Source of the DNA: Bacteroidales bacterium UBA3143
GTDB taxonomy: Bacteria > Bacteroidota > Bacteroidia > Bacteroidales > Dysgonomonadaceae
DNA length: 50,865 nucleotides
Assembly: GCA_002364735.1 (NCBI GenBank)
Contig: DEZB01000009.1
Span: forward strand, 1 to 50,865
Reading direction: 5' to 3'
How positions within the stretch are numbered: the first letter of the stretch is position 1; every line of letters begins with the position of its first letter. The notes under the pieces were generated by a model. The model was not told the DNA's origin. It was given only the letters and a program-made list of their open reading frames with translations, and did no database searches. Both the position numbers and the translations under genes were made by a program. Of the stretch, positions 27,129 to 37,033 are shown one piece after another.

Positions 27129-29981
27129 TTAAGCTATGTCTTTCTTCAAGTTGAATTGTACTTTCATCTCTTTTCTTAAGTATTTTGCAGTATCGCTTTG
27201 AGACTTCTTAATGATCTGTTCTGGAGTGCCTTTAGCTAAAATTTTTCCACCTTTGCTGCCACCTTCAGGACCTAAATCGATGATGTAGTCGGCACATTTA
27301 ATTATATCAATGTTATGTTCTATTATTATGACTGTGTTTCCACGGTCTACTAATTTATTTATCACATTAAGCAATACTCGGATGTCTTCAAAATGGAGTC
27401 CTGTAGTTGGTTCATCTAAGACATATAGCGTTTGTCCCGTGTCACGTCGAGCCAGTTCAGCTGCCAGTTTAATTCTTTGCGATTCGCCTCCCGATAATGT
27501 TGTTGATGCTTGCCCCAAGCGGATATATCCTAATCCTACTTCTTGTAACATCTTTATTTTAATCAGTATAGAGGGAACATTCTCAAAAAAGTCTACTGCG
27601 GCATTAATTGTCATATTTAGCACATCAGCGATAGATTTTCCTTTAAAGCGCACCTCCAATGTTTCGCGGTTGTATCTTTTGCCTGCACATGTTTCACAAG
27701 GCACCATCACATCGGGAAGGAAATTCATTTCAATGGTTTTGTGACCATTACCTCCACATGTTTCGCATCTTCCACCTTTCACATTAAAAGAGAAACGACC
27801 TGGTTTATATCCTCGTATCTTTGCTTCTGGCATACCTGCAAACAAATTGCGAATCTCAGTGAAAACTCCAGTATAGGTAGCAGGATTTGATCGAGGCGTT
27901 CTTCCTATAGGGGATTGATCTACACTTATTACCTTGTCAATATTTTCAATACCTTTAATAGACTTATATTTCAAAGGTTCTTTCAACGATCTAAAGAAGT
28001 GTTGGCTCAAAATGGGTTGAAGTGTTTCGTTCAACAGTGTTGATTTGCCACTACCAGAGACACCTGTAACACAAATAAAAGTCCCAAGGGGGAAGTCTAC
28101 TGAAACATTTTTGAGGTTGTTTCCAGATGCACCTGTCAACTTAATTGACTTGCCATTACCCTCACGTCTTTTTTCTGGAATTACAATCTCTAACGTTCCA
28201 TTTAGGTAATTTGATGTTAATGTGTTTTCTTTCAACATCTGTTGAGGCGATCCTTCAAAAACAACTTCTCCACCTTTTCTCCCTGCAAAAGGACCCAAAT
28301 CAACCACATAGTCAGAAGCCAACATCATGTCTTTGTCATGCTCCACCACAATGATAGAGTTGCCAGTGTCGCGCAGTTTTTTCAAAGAATTGATTAATCT
28401 ATCATTGTCTCGTTGATGTAAGCCAATACTTGGTTCATCTAATATGTAGAGAACGTTAACTAATTGAGATCCAATTTGTGTGGCAAGACGAATTCTTTGA
28501 CTTTCTCCACCTGACAAAGATGCTGATGCGCGCGATAAAGAGAGATATCCCAGTCCAACATCTAAAAGAAAACTCAAGCGAGTCAAAATCTCTTTCTTTA
28601 TTTCTTCTACTATTAAACGTTGTTTGCCTGTAACATTTTTATCAAGATTCTTCATCCAATCATATAGATTGGTAATATCTTTTTCGGTTAAATCTGCTAT
28701 GTTTTCACCATTCACCCTAAAATGGAGCGCTTCTTTGTTCAAACGTTGACCATTGCACTCTGGGCATACTGTTTTAGTGATAAACTTAGCAGCCCATTTT
28801 TGAGCAGCTGATGAAGCATCGTCATCTTGTTGCATATCTATGTACTTCAAAACCCCCTCAAAAGCAACTAAATAGTTTGAATTGCCCAACGATTGATTTT
28901 TAATTTTCAACCGTTCAGTAGTTCCATGCAATATTTCATCTATCGCTTCCTGTGGTATGTCTTTTATGGGTGTCTTGAGAGTCACACCATGTTTTTCGCA
29001 GATAGCGGAAATTTGCCAGAATAATAAATTGCTCTTTTCTTTTCCTAAAGGCGAAATACCTCCAGCAGCTATACTTAAATCTGTGTCAGGAAAGACCTTA
29101 TCAATATCAATTTGATCTACCTTACCCAAACCGTTACACTTCATGCAAGCTCCTTGAGGAGAATTGAAAGAGAAATTGTGAGGTGCAGGTTCACTGTATG
29201 ATAATCCCGAAGCAGGATCCATCAACATCTTGCTGTAATGGCGTACTTCATCTGTCTCCAACTCCTGTATCAAAATGAGTCCATCTCCTTGTTTCATTGC
29301 AATTTGCAAACTCTTTTTGAGCTTATCCTCAAATTTATTTGAAACAGACAATTTGTCTACGAGTATTTCTATGCTGTGATTTTTATAACGATCAACTCGC
29401 ATGCCAGGCAATATTTCTCTTATTTCACCATCTATCCTCACGTTCAGATAACCTTTTTTCCTAATCTGTTCAAATAGTTCTTGGTAGTGACCTTTTCTGT
29501 TTCTTACAACGGGTGCTAATATAAATATCTTTTTTCCAATGTATTCTGATAATATCAATTCCAGTATTTGCTCTTCGGTATACTTCACCATTCTTTCGCC
29601 CGAAATGTAGGAGTAGGCATCTCCAGCTCGTGCGAAAAGCAATCGAAGAAAATCATATATCTCAGTTGTTGTTCCAACTGTGGAACGAGGATTTTTATTG
29701 GTGGTTTTCTGTTCAATTGATATGACGGGACTCAATCCTGTGATTTTATCCACATCAGGTCGTTCCATTTTGCCCAGAAATCCACGTGCATAAGCTGAAA
29801 ATGTTTCTATATATCGACGTTGACCTTCAGCAAACAAAGTGTCGAAAGCCAACGATGATTTTCCACTGCCGCTCAAACCAGTTATAACAGTAAGTGTATT
29901 ACGTGGAATTTCAACATCTATATTCTTTAAATTGTGTACACGTGCACCGTACACATTGATTAATTCTTTATCTGAATTCAT
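27129..29981 (-). CDS. uvrA: Excinuclease ABC subunit A
   Basis: 950 residues, normal for UvrA. Two ABC ATPase halves each have Walker A (GLSGSGKSS near residue 34; GVSGSGKST near 645) and signature LSGGESQRI. Zinc-binding motifs are CMKCNGLGK and CPECNGQR in the first half and CETCGGNGH with CETCAGKRY in the second. It is the damage-sensing subunit of nucleotide-excision repair. uvrB and uvrC are not in the window. The frame is intact throughout. Confidence 0.98.
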   Translation of the reverse strand: MNSDKELINVYGARVHNLKNIDVEIPRNTLTVITGLSGSGKSSLAFDTLFAEGQRRYIETFSAYARGFLGKMERPDVDKITGLSPVISIEQKTTNKNPRSTVGTTTEIYDFLRLLFARAGDAYSYISGERMVKYTEEQILELILSEYIGKKIFILAPVVRNRKGHYQELFEQIRKKGYLNVRIDGEIREILPGMRVDRYKNHSIEILVDKLSVSNKFEDKLKKSLQIAMKQGDGLILIQELETDEVRHYSKMLMDPASGLSYSEPAPHNFSFNSPQGACMKCNGLGKVDQIDIDKVFPDTDLSIAAGGISPLGKEKSNLLFWQISAICEKHGVTLKTPIKDIPQEAIDEILHGTTERLKIKNQSLGNSNYLVAFEGVLKYIDMQQDDDASSAAQKWAAKFITKTVCPECNGQRLNKEALHFRVNGENIADLTEKDITNLYDWMKNLDKNVTGKQRLIVEEIKKEILTRLSFLLDVGLGYLSLSRASASLSGGESQRIRLATQIGSQLVNVLYILDEPSIGLHQRDNDRLINSLKKLRDTGNSIIVVEHDKDMMLASDYVVDLGPFAGRKGGEVVFEGSPQQMLKENTLTSNYLNGTLEIVIPEKRREGNGKSIKLTGASGNNLKNVSVDFPLGTFICVTGVSGSGKSTLLNETLQPILSQHFFRSLKEPLKYKSIKGIENIDKVISVDQSPIGRTPRSNPATYTGVFTEIRNLFAGMPEAKIRGYKPGRFSFNVKGGRCETCGGNGHKTIEMNFLPDVMVPCETCAGKRYNRETLEVRFKGKSIADVLNMTINAAVDFFENVPSILIKIKMLQEVGLGYIRLGQASTTLSGGESQRIKLAAELARRDTGQTLYVLDEPTTGLHFEDIRVLLNVINKLVDRGNTVIIIEHNIDIIKCADYIIDLGPEGGSKGGKILAKGTPEQIIKKSQSDTAKYLRKEMKVQFNLKKDIA

Positions 29982-30023
29982 AGTTTAATGTAACATTAAA
30001 ATGAGAATAATTGTTTAGTATAG

Positions 30024-30058
30024 ACTTCTCTATTATTGAAAAAATGGAATAGAGAAGT
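30024..30058. terminator. Hairpin between the lytic transglycosylase and uvrA
   Basis: ACTTCTCTATT (30024-30034) pairs perfectly with AATAGAGAAGT (30048-30058). No T tract follows on the minus strand, so it may be a Rho-independent terminator without a good tail or a leader structure of uvrA. Confidence 0.45.
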
Positions 30059-30134
30059 ATGTGTAGTCCAATAATTGATAAAGCTCAATTAATAGACTAT
30101 CAAAATTAAATAATGTTTTTATACGAATGATCTC

Positions 30135-31103
30135 TTATTCAGTTACCCAACGTTTATCGTGTATTTTTAGACGATCTTTTTTGTTGTAGTATAGACTCTC
30201 TTGAGTGGGAAGGTTTAAGGTATAGCTTTTGCCAGGCTTAACGGTGAGTTTTGTACTTCTTAACCACGAGTTGAAATCTTTCAATTGAGCATAAGTTAAT
30301 CCATTTTGTTTAGCAAAAGTAACTAAGTCAGGTATCGAAGAGGAAACAGTTACATCTTTAAATGTGATAGGTTTATATAAGTGATTTGGACGAATAATAA
30401 ATCCATATTGAGGAGGATTTTCAAAAACAAGTTTTATTGCCAACATCCTATAAAAATACCGAGTGGTTTCGTCTACCAGCCACAAGTCGAGCGCTTCATT
30501 AGATTGTTGATTTCTGAGTTCTCTTGTAATTCTTCCTTGTCCACCGTTGTAAGAAAGAGCAGCGGCGCTCCACGAACCGTATTTACGGTAAGCATCATTT
30601 AGGTATTTACATGCAGCAATTGTCGATTTTTCTATATGATAACGTTCGTCAACTTCAGCACTTACTTCCAGTCCAAATTGTGTAGCAGTAGCTGGCATAA
30701 ATTGCCATAAACCTGCTGCTCGCGCTGGCGAAACGGCACGATGATATAAGCTGCTTTCAATCACTGCCAAGTATTTAATATCATCAGGTATGCCATATTT
30801 TTTCAATATAGGCTCAATGATAGGAAATATGCGATTAGCTCTTTTAAAAAGCAACAGTGTAGTTGAATGAAAATAGGTAAAGCTATTTAATTCTCTATCC
30901 AATCTTTCATGCATATCATATCTATCGAAAACATATGTTTCTCCTGCGAAAACCATCTTCTCAGGTATTTCAATGGAGGCTGTCATCGACAATGCTTTAG
31001 GACGTTGTTGTTCGGGCTCTTCTATGTTGTTGCTCGATATTAAAAGAATAGTTGTAATTGCAACAATAATAAGCCCACTTATAAAAAAGAGTTGTTTTTT
31101 CAT
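30135..31103 (-). CDS. Lytic transglycosylase, SLT (MltD-like) domain
   Basis: 322 residues. An N-terminal membrane anchor or signal segment (about 5-24) leads to a GH23-type SLT domain. The catalytic glutamate is E116 in AVIESSLYHRAVSPARAAG, followed by LWQFMPATATQFG and the substrate-site ALSYNGGQGRI. Family enzymes cleave peptidoglycan between MurNAc and GlcNAc with formation of the 1,6-anhydro ring. The C-terminal 90 residues may be a degenerate LysM-like segment. It is divergent from the PEP-synthase-like gene, with a -7 box at 31137-31144. Confidence 0.92.
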   Translation of the reverse strand: MKKQLFFISGLIIVAITTILLISSNNIEEPEQQRPKALSMTASIEIPEKMVFAGETYVFDRYDMHERLDRELNSFTYFHSTTLLLFKRANRIFPIIEPILKKYGIPDDIKYLAVIESSLYHRAVSPARAAGLWQFMPATATQFGLEVSAEVDERYHIEKSTIAACKYLNDAYRKYGSWSAAALSYNGGQGRITRELRNQQSNEALDLWLVDETTRYFYRMLAIKLVFENPPQYGFIIRPNHLYKPITFKDVTVSSSIPDLVTFAKQNGLTYAQLKDFNSWLRSTKLTVKPGKSYTLNLPTQESLYYNKKDRLKIHDKRWVTE

Positions 31104-31136
31104 TTTCAGTTTCTCCAGAATAGTTTATAATTAGTT

Positions 31137-31144
31137 CAAATATA
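31137..31144 (-). promoter_or_regulatory. -7 promoter box for the lytic transglycosylase gene
   Basis: The minus strand reads TATATTTG, a full match to TAnnTTTG, 34 nt upstream of the start codon. No exact -33 TTTG. Confidence 0.45.
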
Positions 31145-31265
31145 GCGCATTTTCTGGGAACATTAAGGACGATTAACAGACATTAAACTGCCCTTTTTCA
31201 TTTTTAAAACTATTCTGCTTCCTAATCTACAAGCAATATGTAGAAAATATTTCTTAAACATTTTG

Positions 31266-31295
31266 TTTGATTAGAATAATTAGCGTGTATATTTG
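31266..31295 (+). promoter_or_regulatory. Promoter for the PEP-synthase-like gene
   Basis: TTTG at 31266-31269, an 18-nt spacer and TATATTTG at 31288-31295 match both Bacteroidota elements. The -7 box overlaps the TTG codon at 31293, so that codon cannot be the translation start. The ATG at 31317 follows at the expected distance. Confidence 0.7.
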
Positions 31296-31316
31296 TATAA
31301 ACTAACGCTTAGTAAA

Positions 31317-34301
31317 ATGGATAGAAATACTTCTCGAGAAATAATTAGTGCGCATGATGTTAATGAATTTAGATTTCGTGACACCCCATTTGTGCAGTTA
31401 ATGAACAAGCGCATCTACAATGTACTCTTTATTGCATCACAATATGATATGTTTATTTTAGAAGATGACGGAAGAGTAGATGAGCAGATTTTCAATGAGT
31501 ATGTATCTCTCAATTTACGTTATCCACCTCGTTTCACCCATGTCAGCAAGTTTGATGAGGCGTTGAGGCAATTGCGAATAAACCGATTTGAATTGGTTAT
31601 TTGCATGCCTAACGTAGATAACAATGATTTCTTTGACCTTGCAAAAGTTATAAAAAAAGACCATCCTGACATTCCAGTTGTTATGCTTACACCTTTTTCG
31701 AAAATGGTCAGTAAAGTGTTTGAAAAAGAAGACTTGAGTGCTGTCGATTATCTTTTTAGTTGGTTGGGCGATTCAGATTTACTGTTGTCAATCATTAAGT
31801 TAATTGAGGATAAGATGAACGTGGAAAATGATGTCAAAAGTGTTGGTGTACAAACCATTTTGATAATTGAAAACTCCGTTCGGTTTTACTCATCGTTATT
31901 GCCATTAATGTTTAAATATGTATTGAGCGAGTCGCGCGAGTTTTCAAAAGAAGCGCTCAACGACCACTTGCGAATGATGCGAATGCGTGGTCGTCCCAAA
32001 ATATTGCTTGCTCGTAATTATGAAGAAGCTATCTCTCTATATGAAAAGTATGGTAATAACATGTTAGGTATTCTTAGCGATGTAAGTTTCAATCGTAGAG
32101 GAGTGAAAGAAAAACTTGCAGGTAAACAATTAATAGAATGGGTTAGGCAATTTGATAAAACTATTCCTGTTATTTTCGCTTCGGCTGAGCCATCCAACGA
32201 AGTGTATGCAAAAGATTTAAATGCTGATTTTATTAATAAAAACTCGCAGACATTTCCGCAAGACGTTAGAAATAAAATAAAAGAAAAGTTCGGCTTTGGC
32301 GATTTCATCATTTTAGACCCCAAAACCAAGCATGAAATAATGAGAATCAAAAACTTGAAGGAACTTCAAAATACGATTCAGAAAATACCAGATGATGCAC
32401 TCTATTACCACTTATCATTAAATCATTTCTCTCGTTTTTTCTATTCACGTGCCATGTTTCCTGTTGCAGAGATGCTGCAAAAGATAGATGTTAATCAATA
32501 CAAGAACATGGATGAAGCGCGTGAGTTGATATATGATGCTATTGTGCAATACCGCAAAATGAAAAACACGGGTGTAGTTGCTGTTTTTGAAAAAGATAGG
32601 TTTGACAAATACTCCTACTTCGCTCGCATTGGTGATGACTCAATGGGAGGAAAGGGACGTGGACTGGCCTTCATGGGCTATATTGTCAAAAAGCACCAGG
32701 ATCTTAATATGTATAACAACCTGCCGGTAACAATTCCCAAAACGGTTGTTCTATGCACTGACATTTTCGATGAGTTTATGGATGCCAATAAGTTATATCC
32801 AGTTGCTTTGTCCGATATTCCCGATGAAGATATACTTAAACACTTTTTAGCCGCTAAACTACCAAAAAGATTGGTGGCTGACTTTCTTGTCTTTTTTGAA
32901 GCAATCAATAATCCTATTGCAATACGTTCTTCAAGTCTTTTAGAGGACTCTCATTACCAACCTTTTGCTGGTATATTTTCCACATACATGATTCCGTATG
33001 TTGAAGATAAGTTTGAAATGATTCGTATGTTGAGCGATGGAATAAAGGGTGTATATGCATCTGTTTTCTATGCAGATAGTAAGTCATATATGGTGGCCAC
33101 ACAAAACATTATAGACCAAGAGAAAATGGCCATTGTATTGCAGGAGGTGGCTGGCTCTCAACACAACAATCATTTTTATCCCACTATTTCTGGTGTTGCT
33201 CGCTCCATTAATTACTATCCAATGGGTGATGAGAAACCCGAAGATGGAGTGGTGCAAATGGGACTGGGATTGGGTAAGTATATTGTTGATGGAAACCAAG
33301 GATTACGTTTCTCGCCGCTGCATTCTAATAAAATATTGCAATTGACCGATGTTAATACTGCGCTTAAAGAAACGCAAACGCGCTTTTATGCATTAAGCAC
33401 TGAATCTATAAAAGAAAATTTTACAGTTGACGACTCGTTCAACTTGTTAAAACTTAGCTTGAAGGATGCTGATGCTGATGGCACTTTGCGATATATATCA
33501 TCAACCTTCGACCCCAACGACTTAATCATAAGGGAGGGTTACTATCCAGGGGGGCGAAAGATAATATCTTTTGTTCATATTCTTCAGCACAACATGTTGC
33601 CCCTGCCTGAAATTCTTGACAAAGTGCTTAAGATATGCAAGAGCGAAATGGGACGCGAAGTGGAGATAGAATTTGCAGTGGATCTCAAAAACCAACGCGA
33701 AGCCACATTCTATTTGTTGCAAATAAGACCTATAGTAGATTCAAAAGAAGTGGTTTCAGAAGATTTGTCACTGATTGACCCTAACGACACGCTAATGTTT
33801 TCAAAAAATGCTTTAGGTCATGGTTCAATAACAAATATTCAAGATGTTGTTTATATTAAAACAGAAGGATTTAACCCTGCAAACAATCAATTGATTGCAC
33901 GAGAGATTGAAGACTTAAACAAAAAGTTTATTGAATCTGACAAATACTATGTGCTTATAGCTCCAGGCAGATGGGGTTCAAGCGATTCGTGGTTGGGTAT
34001 TCCCGTTAAATGGCCGCATATATCTCAAGCACGTATAATTGGAGAAATCACCTTAGACCAATATAGAATTGATCCGAGCCAAGGCTCACATTTCTTTCAA
34101 AACCTTACATCCTTAGGGGTTGCCTACTTCACCATCAACCCCTTTATTGAGAATGGAGGATTCTTCAACGAAGACTTCTTGAATGAACAAGAGGCTGTTT
34201 TTGAAACTAAGTTCATTCGTCATGTGTCATTTAAAACTCCGTTTACTGCAAAAGTGAATGGCAAAAAGAAAATTGGCGTGGTGATGAAGCCAGAGGAGTA
34301 A
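31317..34301 (+). CDS. PEP-synthase/PPDK N-domain (ATP-grasp) protein with receiver-like N-terminus
   Basis: 994 residues. Two response-regulator-like segments occupy about residues 25-175 and 175-340. The first is degenerate (FELVICMPNV); the second keeps an aspartate at the expected place (MLGILSDVSF). After a linker comes the nucleotide-binding PPDK/PEP-synthase N domain with MGGKGRGLAFMG (443-454) and AIRSSSLLEDSHYQPFAG (from 535). The phosphohistidine swivel motif (GGxxSH) and the PEP/pyruvate TIM barrel are not seen, and the protein ends after a GRWGSSDSWLGIPVKW segment. It therefore cannot be a complete PEP synthase. A kinase or ligase-like ATP-grasp under signal control is inferred; the substrate is unknown. 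Confidence 0.82.
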   Translation: MDRNTSREIISAHDVNEFRFRDTPFVQLMNKRIYNVLFIASQYDMFILEDDGRVDEQIFNEYVSLNLRYPPRFTHVSKFDEALRQLRINRFELVICMPNVDNNDFFDLAKVIKKDHPDIPVVMLTPFSKMVSKVFEKEDLSAVDYLFSWLGDSDLLLSIIKLIEDKMNVENDVKSVGVQTILIIENSVRFYSSLLPLMFKYVLSESREFSKEALNDHLRMMRMRGRPKILLARNYEEAISLYEKYGNNMLGILSDVSFNRRGVKEKLAGKQLIEWVRQFDKTIPVIFASAEPSNEVYAKDLNADFINKNSQTFPQDVRNKIKEKFGFGDFIILDPKTKHEIMRIKNLKELQNTIQKIPDDALYYHLSLNHFSRFFYSRAMFPVAEMLQKIDVNQYKNMDEARELIYDAIVQYRKMKNTGVVAVFEKDRFDKYSYFARIGDDSMGGKGRGLAFMGYIVKKHQDLNMYNNLPVTIPKTVVLCTDIFDEFMDANKLYPVALSDIPDEDILKHFLAAKLPKRLVADFLVFFEAINNPIAIRSSSLLEDSHYQPFAGIFSTYMIPYVEDKFEMIRMLSDGIKGVYASVFYADSKSYMVATQNIIDQEKMAIVLQEVAGSQHNNHFYPTISGVARSINYYPMGDEKPEDGVVQMGLGLGKYIVDGNQGLRFSPLHSNKILQLTDVNTALKETQTRFYALSTESIKENFTVDDSFNLLKLSLKDADADGTLRYISSTFDPNDLIIREGYYPGGRKIISFVHILQHNMLPLPEILDKVLKICKSEMGREVEIEFAVDLKNQREATFYLLQIRPIVDSKEVVSEDLSLIDPNDTLMFSKNALGHGSITNIQDVVYIKTEGFNPANNQLIAREIEDLNKKFIESDKYYVLIAPGRWGSSDSWLGIPVKWPHISQARIIGEITLDQYRIDPSQGSHFFQNLTSLGVAYFTINPFIENGGFFNEDFLNEQEAVFETKFIRHVSFKTPFTAKVNGKKKIGVVMKPEE

Positions 34302-34366
34302 TTGATTGTCAACTGCTAACTGGAATTGAATATTTGAGTTGCGTTTTAATTACACCTATAACTATC

Positions 34367-35638
34367 TCATTTCTTGTCTTTCGTTCGAATGACATTGTGA
34401 CTAATAATATTGGCAGTTTCAGACTTTTCGATTTTATACATAATTATGTCCTCTCCACTCCCAGTGTAAATGCTGTTAATAAAGCTACAGTCAGCAATTG
34501 CTTCTTCAATTTGAATCAATGATTTACCATCGCCAATAATATTCATGGCATGGATATTATTAATTTTACCAAATTGAGAATCTTTTCCATATCCTCTGCC
34601 GCCAACAAGCATTGCATTGAAACCTCCCTCAAAGATAACGCCATTGATATACACATTGTTAATAGAAGCAACATCATTTGCTCTAATGGCTATGGCTCGT
34701 GTGGAACTTTCACAAACAATATTCGTGATATTAATATTTTCGGTATCATCTTCTACACCTCTCCATTTTCTTGAAGTTACCATCGTGGAGTGCAATGTCC
34801 CTCCTTCCAACTCTTCGGAGTGTAATCCAAGTGTTGAAAGAGCTATAAAATCATCCCCTGTTTTTCCAGTTAAATCATCAATTCGAAAGTTTTTGCAACC
34901 ATGCCTCAGATTAATTCCATCTCTGTTCAATATTTGATGTTCTTTCCCATCTATAGCGTTCATGATTGGGTTGTCTATTCTGATATTTGAGATTTCTGCA
35001 TTTACAACCCTTTCATGACTCACAGCCCAAGCATGAGTCTTTTGTATATTAACGTTTTTCAATTTAAACCCATCAACATAAGCCATAAGAATCAATATAT
35101 TGCGCCAATCGCCCGTTTGCTTTAGCCCCTCCTTTCCCGAATCCGTTCCGTATGTAAAACGCCAGTTGCCAGTTTCCTTGATGTCTTTTTCTGGGTTTAA
35201 ACTAAGGGTTTTACCACTATCTCCAGTAGCTCTTGGATTGTTTGCCCCTTTTAGATAAACATCTCCAACTCCAATGATATTAATATTTTCATTCCATACA
35301 GGGTTTGAAATACCAATACCTACATTGTTGCTCCTAAACATATTGTCTCTGCACTTGTCAGATAATTGGAGTGTGCAGTTGTCAAGAATTACAGTAATAT
35401 TACTGGGTAATAATATTGCACTGTCAAGCAGCCACACATTGGAACCATTAGAGTTGTGGCAAGGGATGATTATTTTGCCGATTGTTTTCGCAGCTTTATC
35501 CACAGCGGCTTGTATTCTGTGTGTATCGCTTCCCTCAAATTGATTTGGGCTAATGTGCTCAATATTCTGTTTTGAACAGCCTACAAAAAGAGTGGAACAG
35601 AGGATTATAAACAACTGAATAAAAATTGACTTTTTCAT
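34367..35638 (-). CDS. GH28-like right-handed beta-helix lipoprotein
   Basis: 423 residues. A lipoprotein signal ends at C21 (STLFVGC). The rest is a parallel beta-helix with repeated N/I/V-rich rungs. GH28-type motifs are present: NRDGINLRHGCKNF, TGDDFIALST with D262-D263 in the catalytic position, and RAIAIRANDVASI. GH28 enzymes are inverting polygalacturonases and related exo-acting hydrolases. The actual substrate, and even full catalytic competence, is open. It is third in a minus-strand run after argS and the PagL-like gene and converges on the PEP-synthase-like gene. Confidence 0.8.
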   Translation of the reverse strand: MKKSIFIQLFIILCSTLFVGCSKQNIEHISPNQFEGSDTHRIQAAVDKAAKTIGKIIIPCHNSNGSNVWLLDSAILLPSNITVILDNCTLQLSDKCRDNMFRSNNVGIGISNPVWNENINIIGVGDVYLKGANNPRATGDSGKTLSLNPEKDIKETGNWRFTYGTDSGKEGLKQTGDWRNILILMAYVDGFKLKNVNIQKTHAWAVSHERVVNAEISNIRIDNPIMNAIDGKEHQILNRDGINLRHGCKNFRIDDLTGKTGDDFIALSTLGLHSEELEGGTLHSTMVTSRKWRGVEDDTENINITNIVCESSTRAIAIRANDVASINNVYINGVIFEGGFNAMLVGGRGYGKDSQFGKINNIHAMNIIGDGKSLIQIEEAIADCSFINSIYTGSGEDIIMYKIEKSETANIISHNVIRTKDKK

Positions 35639-35713
35639 GATTTCCGGATCTGATTAAAAAATTTTTTGTGTAGAATTCTATTAAATTTAAGCATATGCTC
35701 TTTTATACTTTCT

Positions 35714-36979
35714 TTATCGATATAGACAGGGGTACTTATTGTTGAATCGATAGCCTATTCCCAACATTAAATAGTTGGGAGTTTTAAAATTCTGTAGATT
35801 GTATCCTATGTGGATAAATGAACTACGAGTCACTTCAATTTTGAGTGCTAATGTTTGGTAGAAACCTTTTAAGTCTCCACCACCATGAATGATATTAGCT
35901 CCAATGCCCAAGCCAACAGTAAAATAAGGCATAACATACTCACCTCGTGTAGAAACACCCAATGCTAATTGCTTCTTAAGCGAAGAAGGTTTATAGAATG
36001 TATGTCCTGGGTTTTCTTCCCCCATTCCTATTATATAATCTTCGGTATAAATATTGGCACTACTATCGTAAACTCCGTCCAAAGACAATCCAAACCTGAG
36101 ATTGTAGTTCATATTGTACATTGGGTTAATATTAAATCCCATCACACTGTATCTATCAGGTGCAGCAATCAGGTAGTCTTCAAAAGGAACACCTCTTCGT
36201 CGCCACGAACCAAACAGAACAACATCATAGCTTATGTGTCGTGGAAACTTCTGTATATAATGAGGTCTTATATATAATGCTGTGGAGTTTAGGTTACTCT
36301 CTCTATTGAAGTTGTAAGTCAATCCAACTTTCACGTCAGAGGCATTAAGTCCGGCATTTGGAAACTTTGTGTTTCCATTCGAGAAATGGGTGAGCGTCAG
36401 TCCATAAATCAAATCAAATTGAGTAGAAAGTTGTTGATTGAAATAGAAGTTGGTGTTCATGTAAGCGTTCAATTTTGAACCCATCATTCCATTGTAAGAA
36501 TTATATTCTTTATTGTATGGTATCCAACCACCTGATAATCCAAAATTCCATTCATAGTTAAAGGACAGTTTGCTTGAGAGTTGAGCAATAGTTGCTCCTT
36601 GAAATAGATAAAGGGCTGTTGGGTTTCCAAGTTCTTTGTTATTCCCAAAGTTGTAATGAGCTAAGCCGATACCTTGATAAACGCCTCTGTACAGTTTGTT
36701 TATATATGTATTGGGACGAAAACGAAGAGCGTACTTTAGATGTGTTGATAAGGATGTTTCAATACGTTCTCGTTTATTATTCTCACCTTCCAAAAAAGGG
36801 TTGGTAGGGAATATATAGCCAGCACGACCTTCTATGCTAAGTTGGTGAATAAAAGAACGATCGTAGAAAGAAGAGTCATTGTCAATCTGGCTCATAGAAC
36901 TAACGGAGCACAATAAAAAAGCACACAAGAAGAATGTAAAGCTCTTGGTGTGCAATTTATTTTTTCTTGTGTTTTTCAT
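35714..36979 (-). CDS. Acyloxyacyl hydrolase / PagL-like outer-membrane barrel
   Basis: 421 residues with a signal peptide ending near SSMSQ and alternating amphipathic strands, ending in an aromatic-rich C-terminus. The sequence THFSNGNTKFPNAGLN matches the PagL active-site pattern (H198, S200, N201). PagL removes the 3-O acyl chain of lipid A. Bacteroidota homologues are about twice as long as proteobacterial PagL, as here, and are usually annotated as acyloxyacyl hydrolase family. Only 54 nt separate it from argS, so it may be co-transcribed. Lipid A remodelling is inferred. Confidence 0.8.
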   Translation of the reverse strand: MKNTRKNKLHTKSFTFFLCAFLLCSVSSMSQIDNDSSFYDRSFIHQLSIEGRAGYIFPTNPFLEGENNKRERIETSLSTHLKYALRFRPNTYINKLYRGVYQGIGLAHYNFGNNKELGNPTALYLFQGATIAQLSSKLSFNYEWNFGLSGGWIPYNKEYNSYNGMMGSKLNAYMNTNFYFNQQLSTQFDLIYGLTLTHFSNGNTKFPNAGLNASDVKVGLTYNFNRESNLNSTALYIRPHYIQKFPRHISYDVVLFGSWRRRGVPFEDYLIAAPDRYSVMGFNINPMYNMNYNLRFGLSLDGVYDSSANIYTEDYIIGMGEENPGHTFYKPSSLKKQLALGVSTRGEYVMPYFTVGLGIGANIIHGGGDLKGFYQTLALKIEVTRSSFIHIGYNLQNFKTPNYLMLGIGYRFNNKYPCLYR

Positions 36980-37033
36980 CAGCTTCTATTAAACTCTTAT
37001 TTAGACTTGTGTGTTTGCTCTATCTATCTCTCT

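Noticed and set aside
31293..31316. TTG start for the PEP-synthase-like protein
   Set aside because: The TTG lies within the -7 promoter box TATATTTG, so it would be at or upstream of the transcript start.
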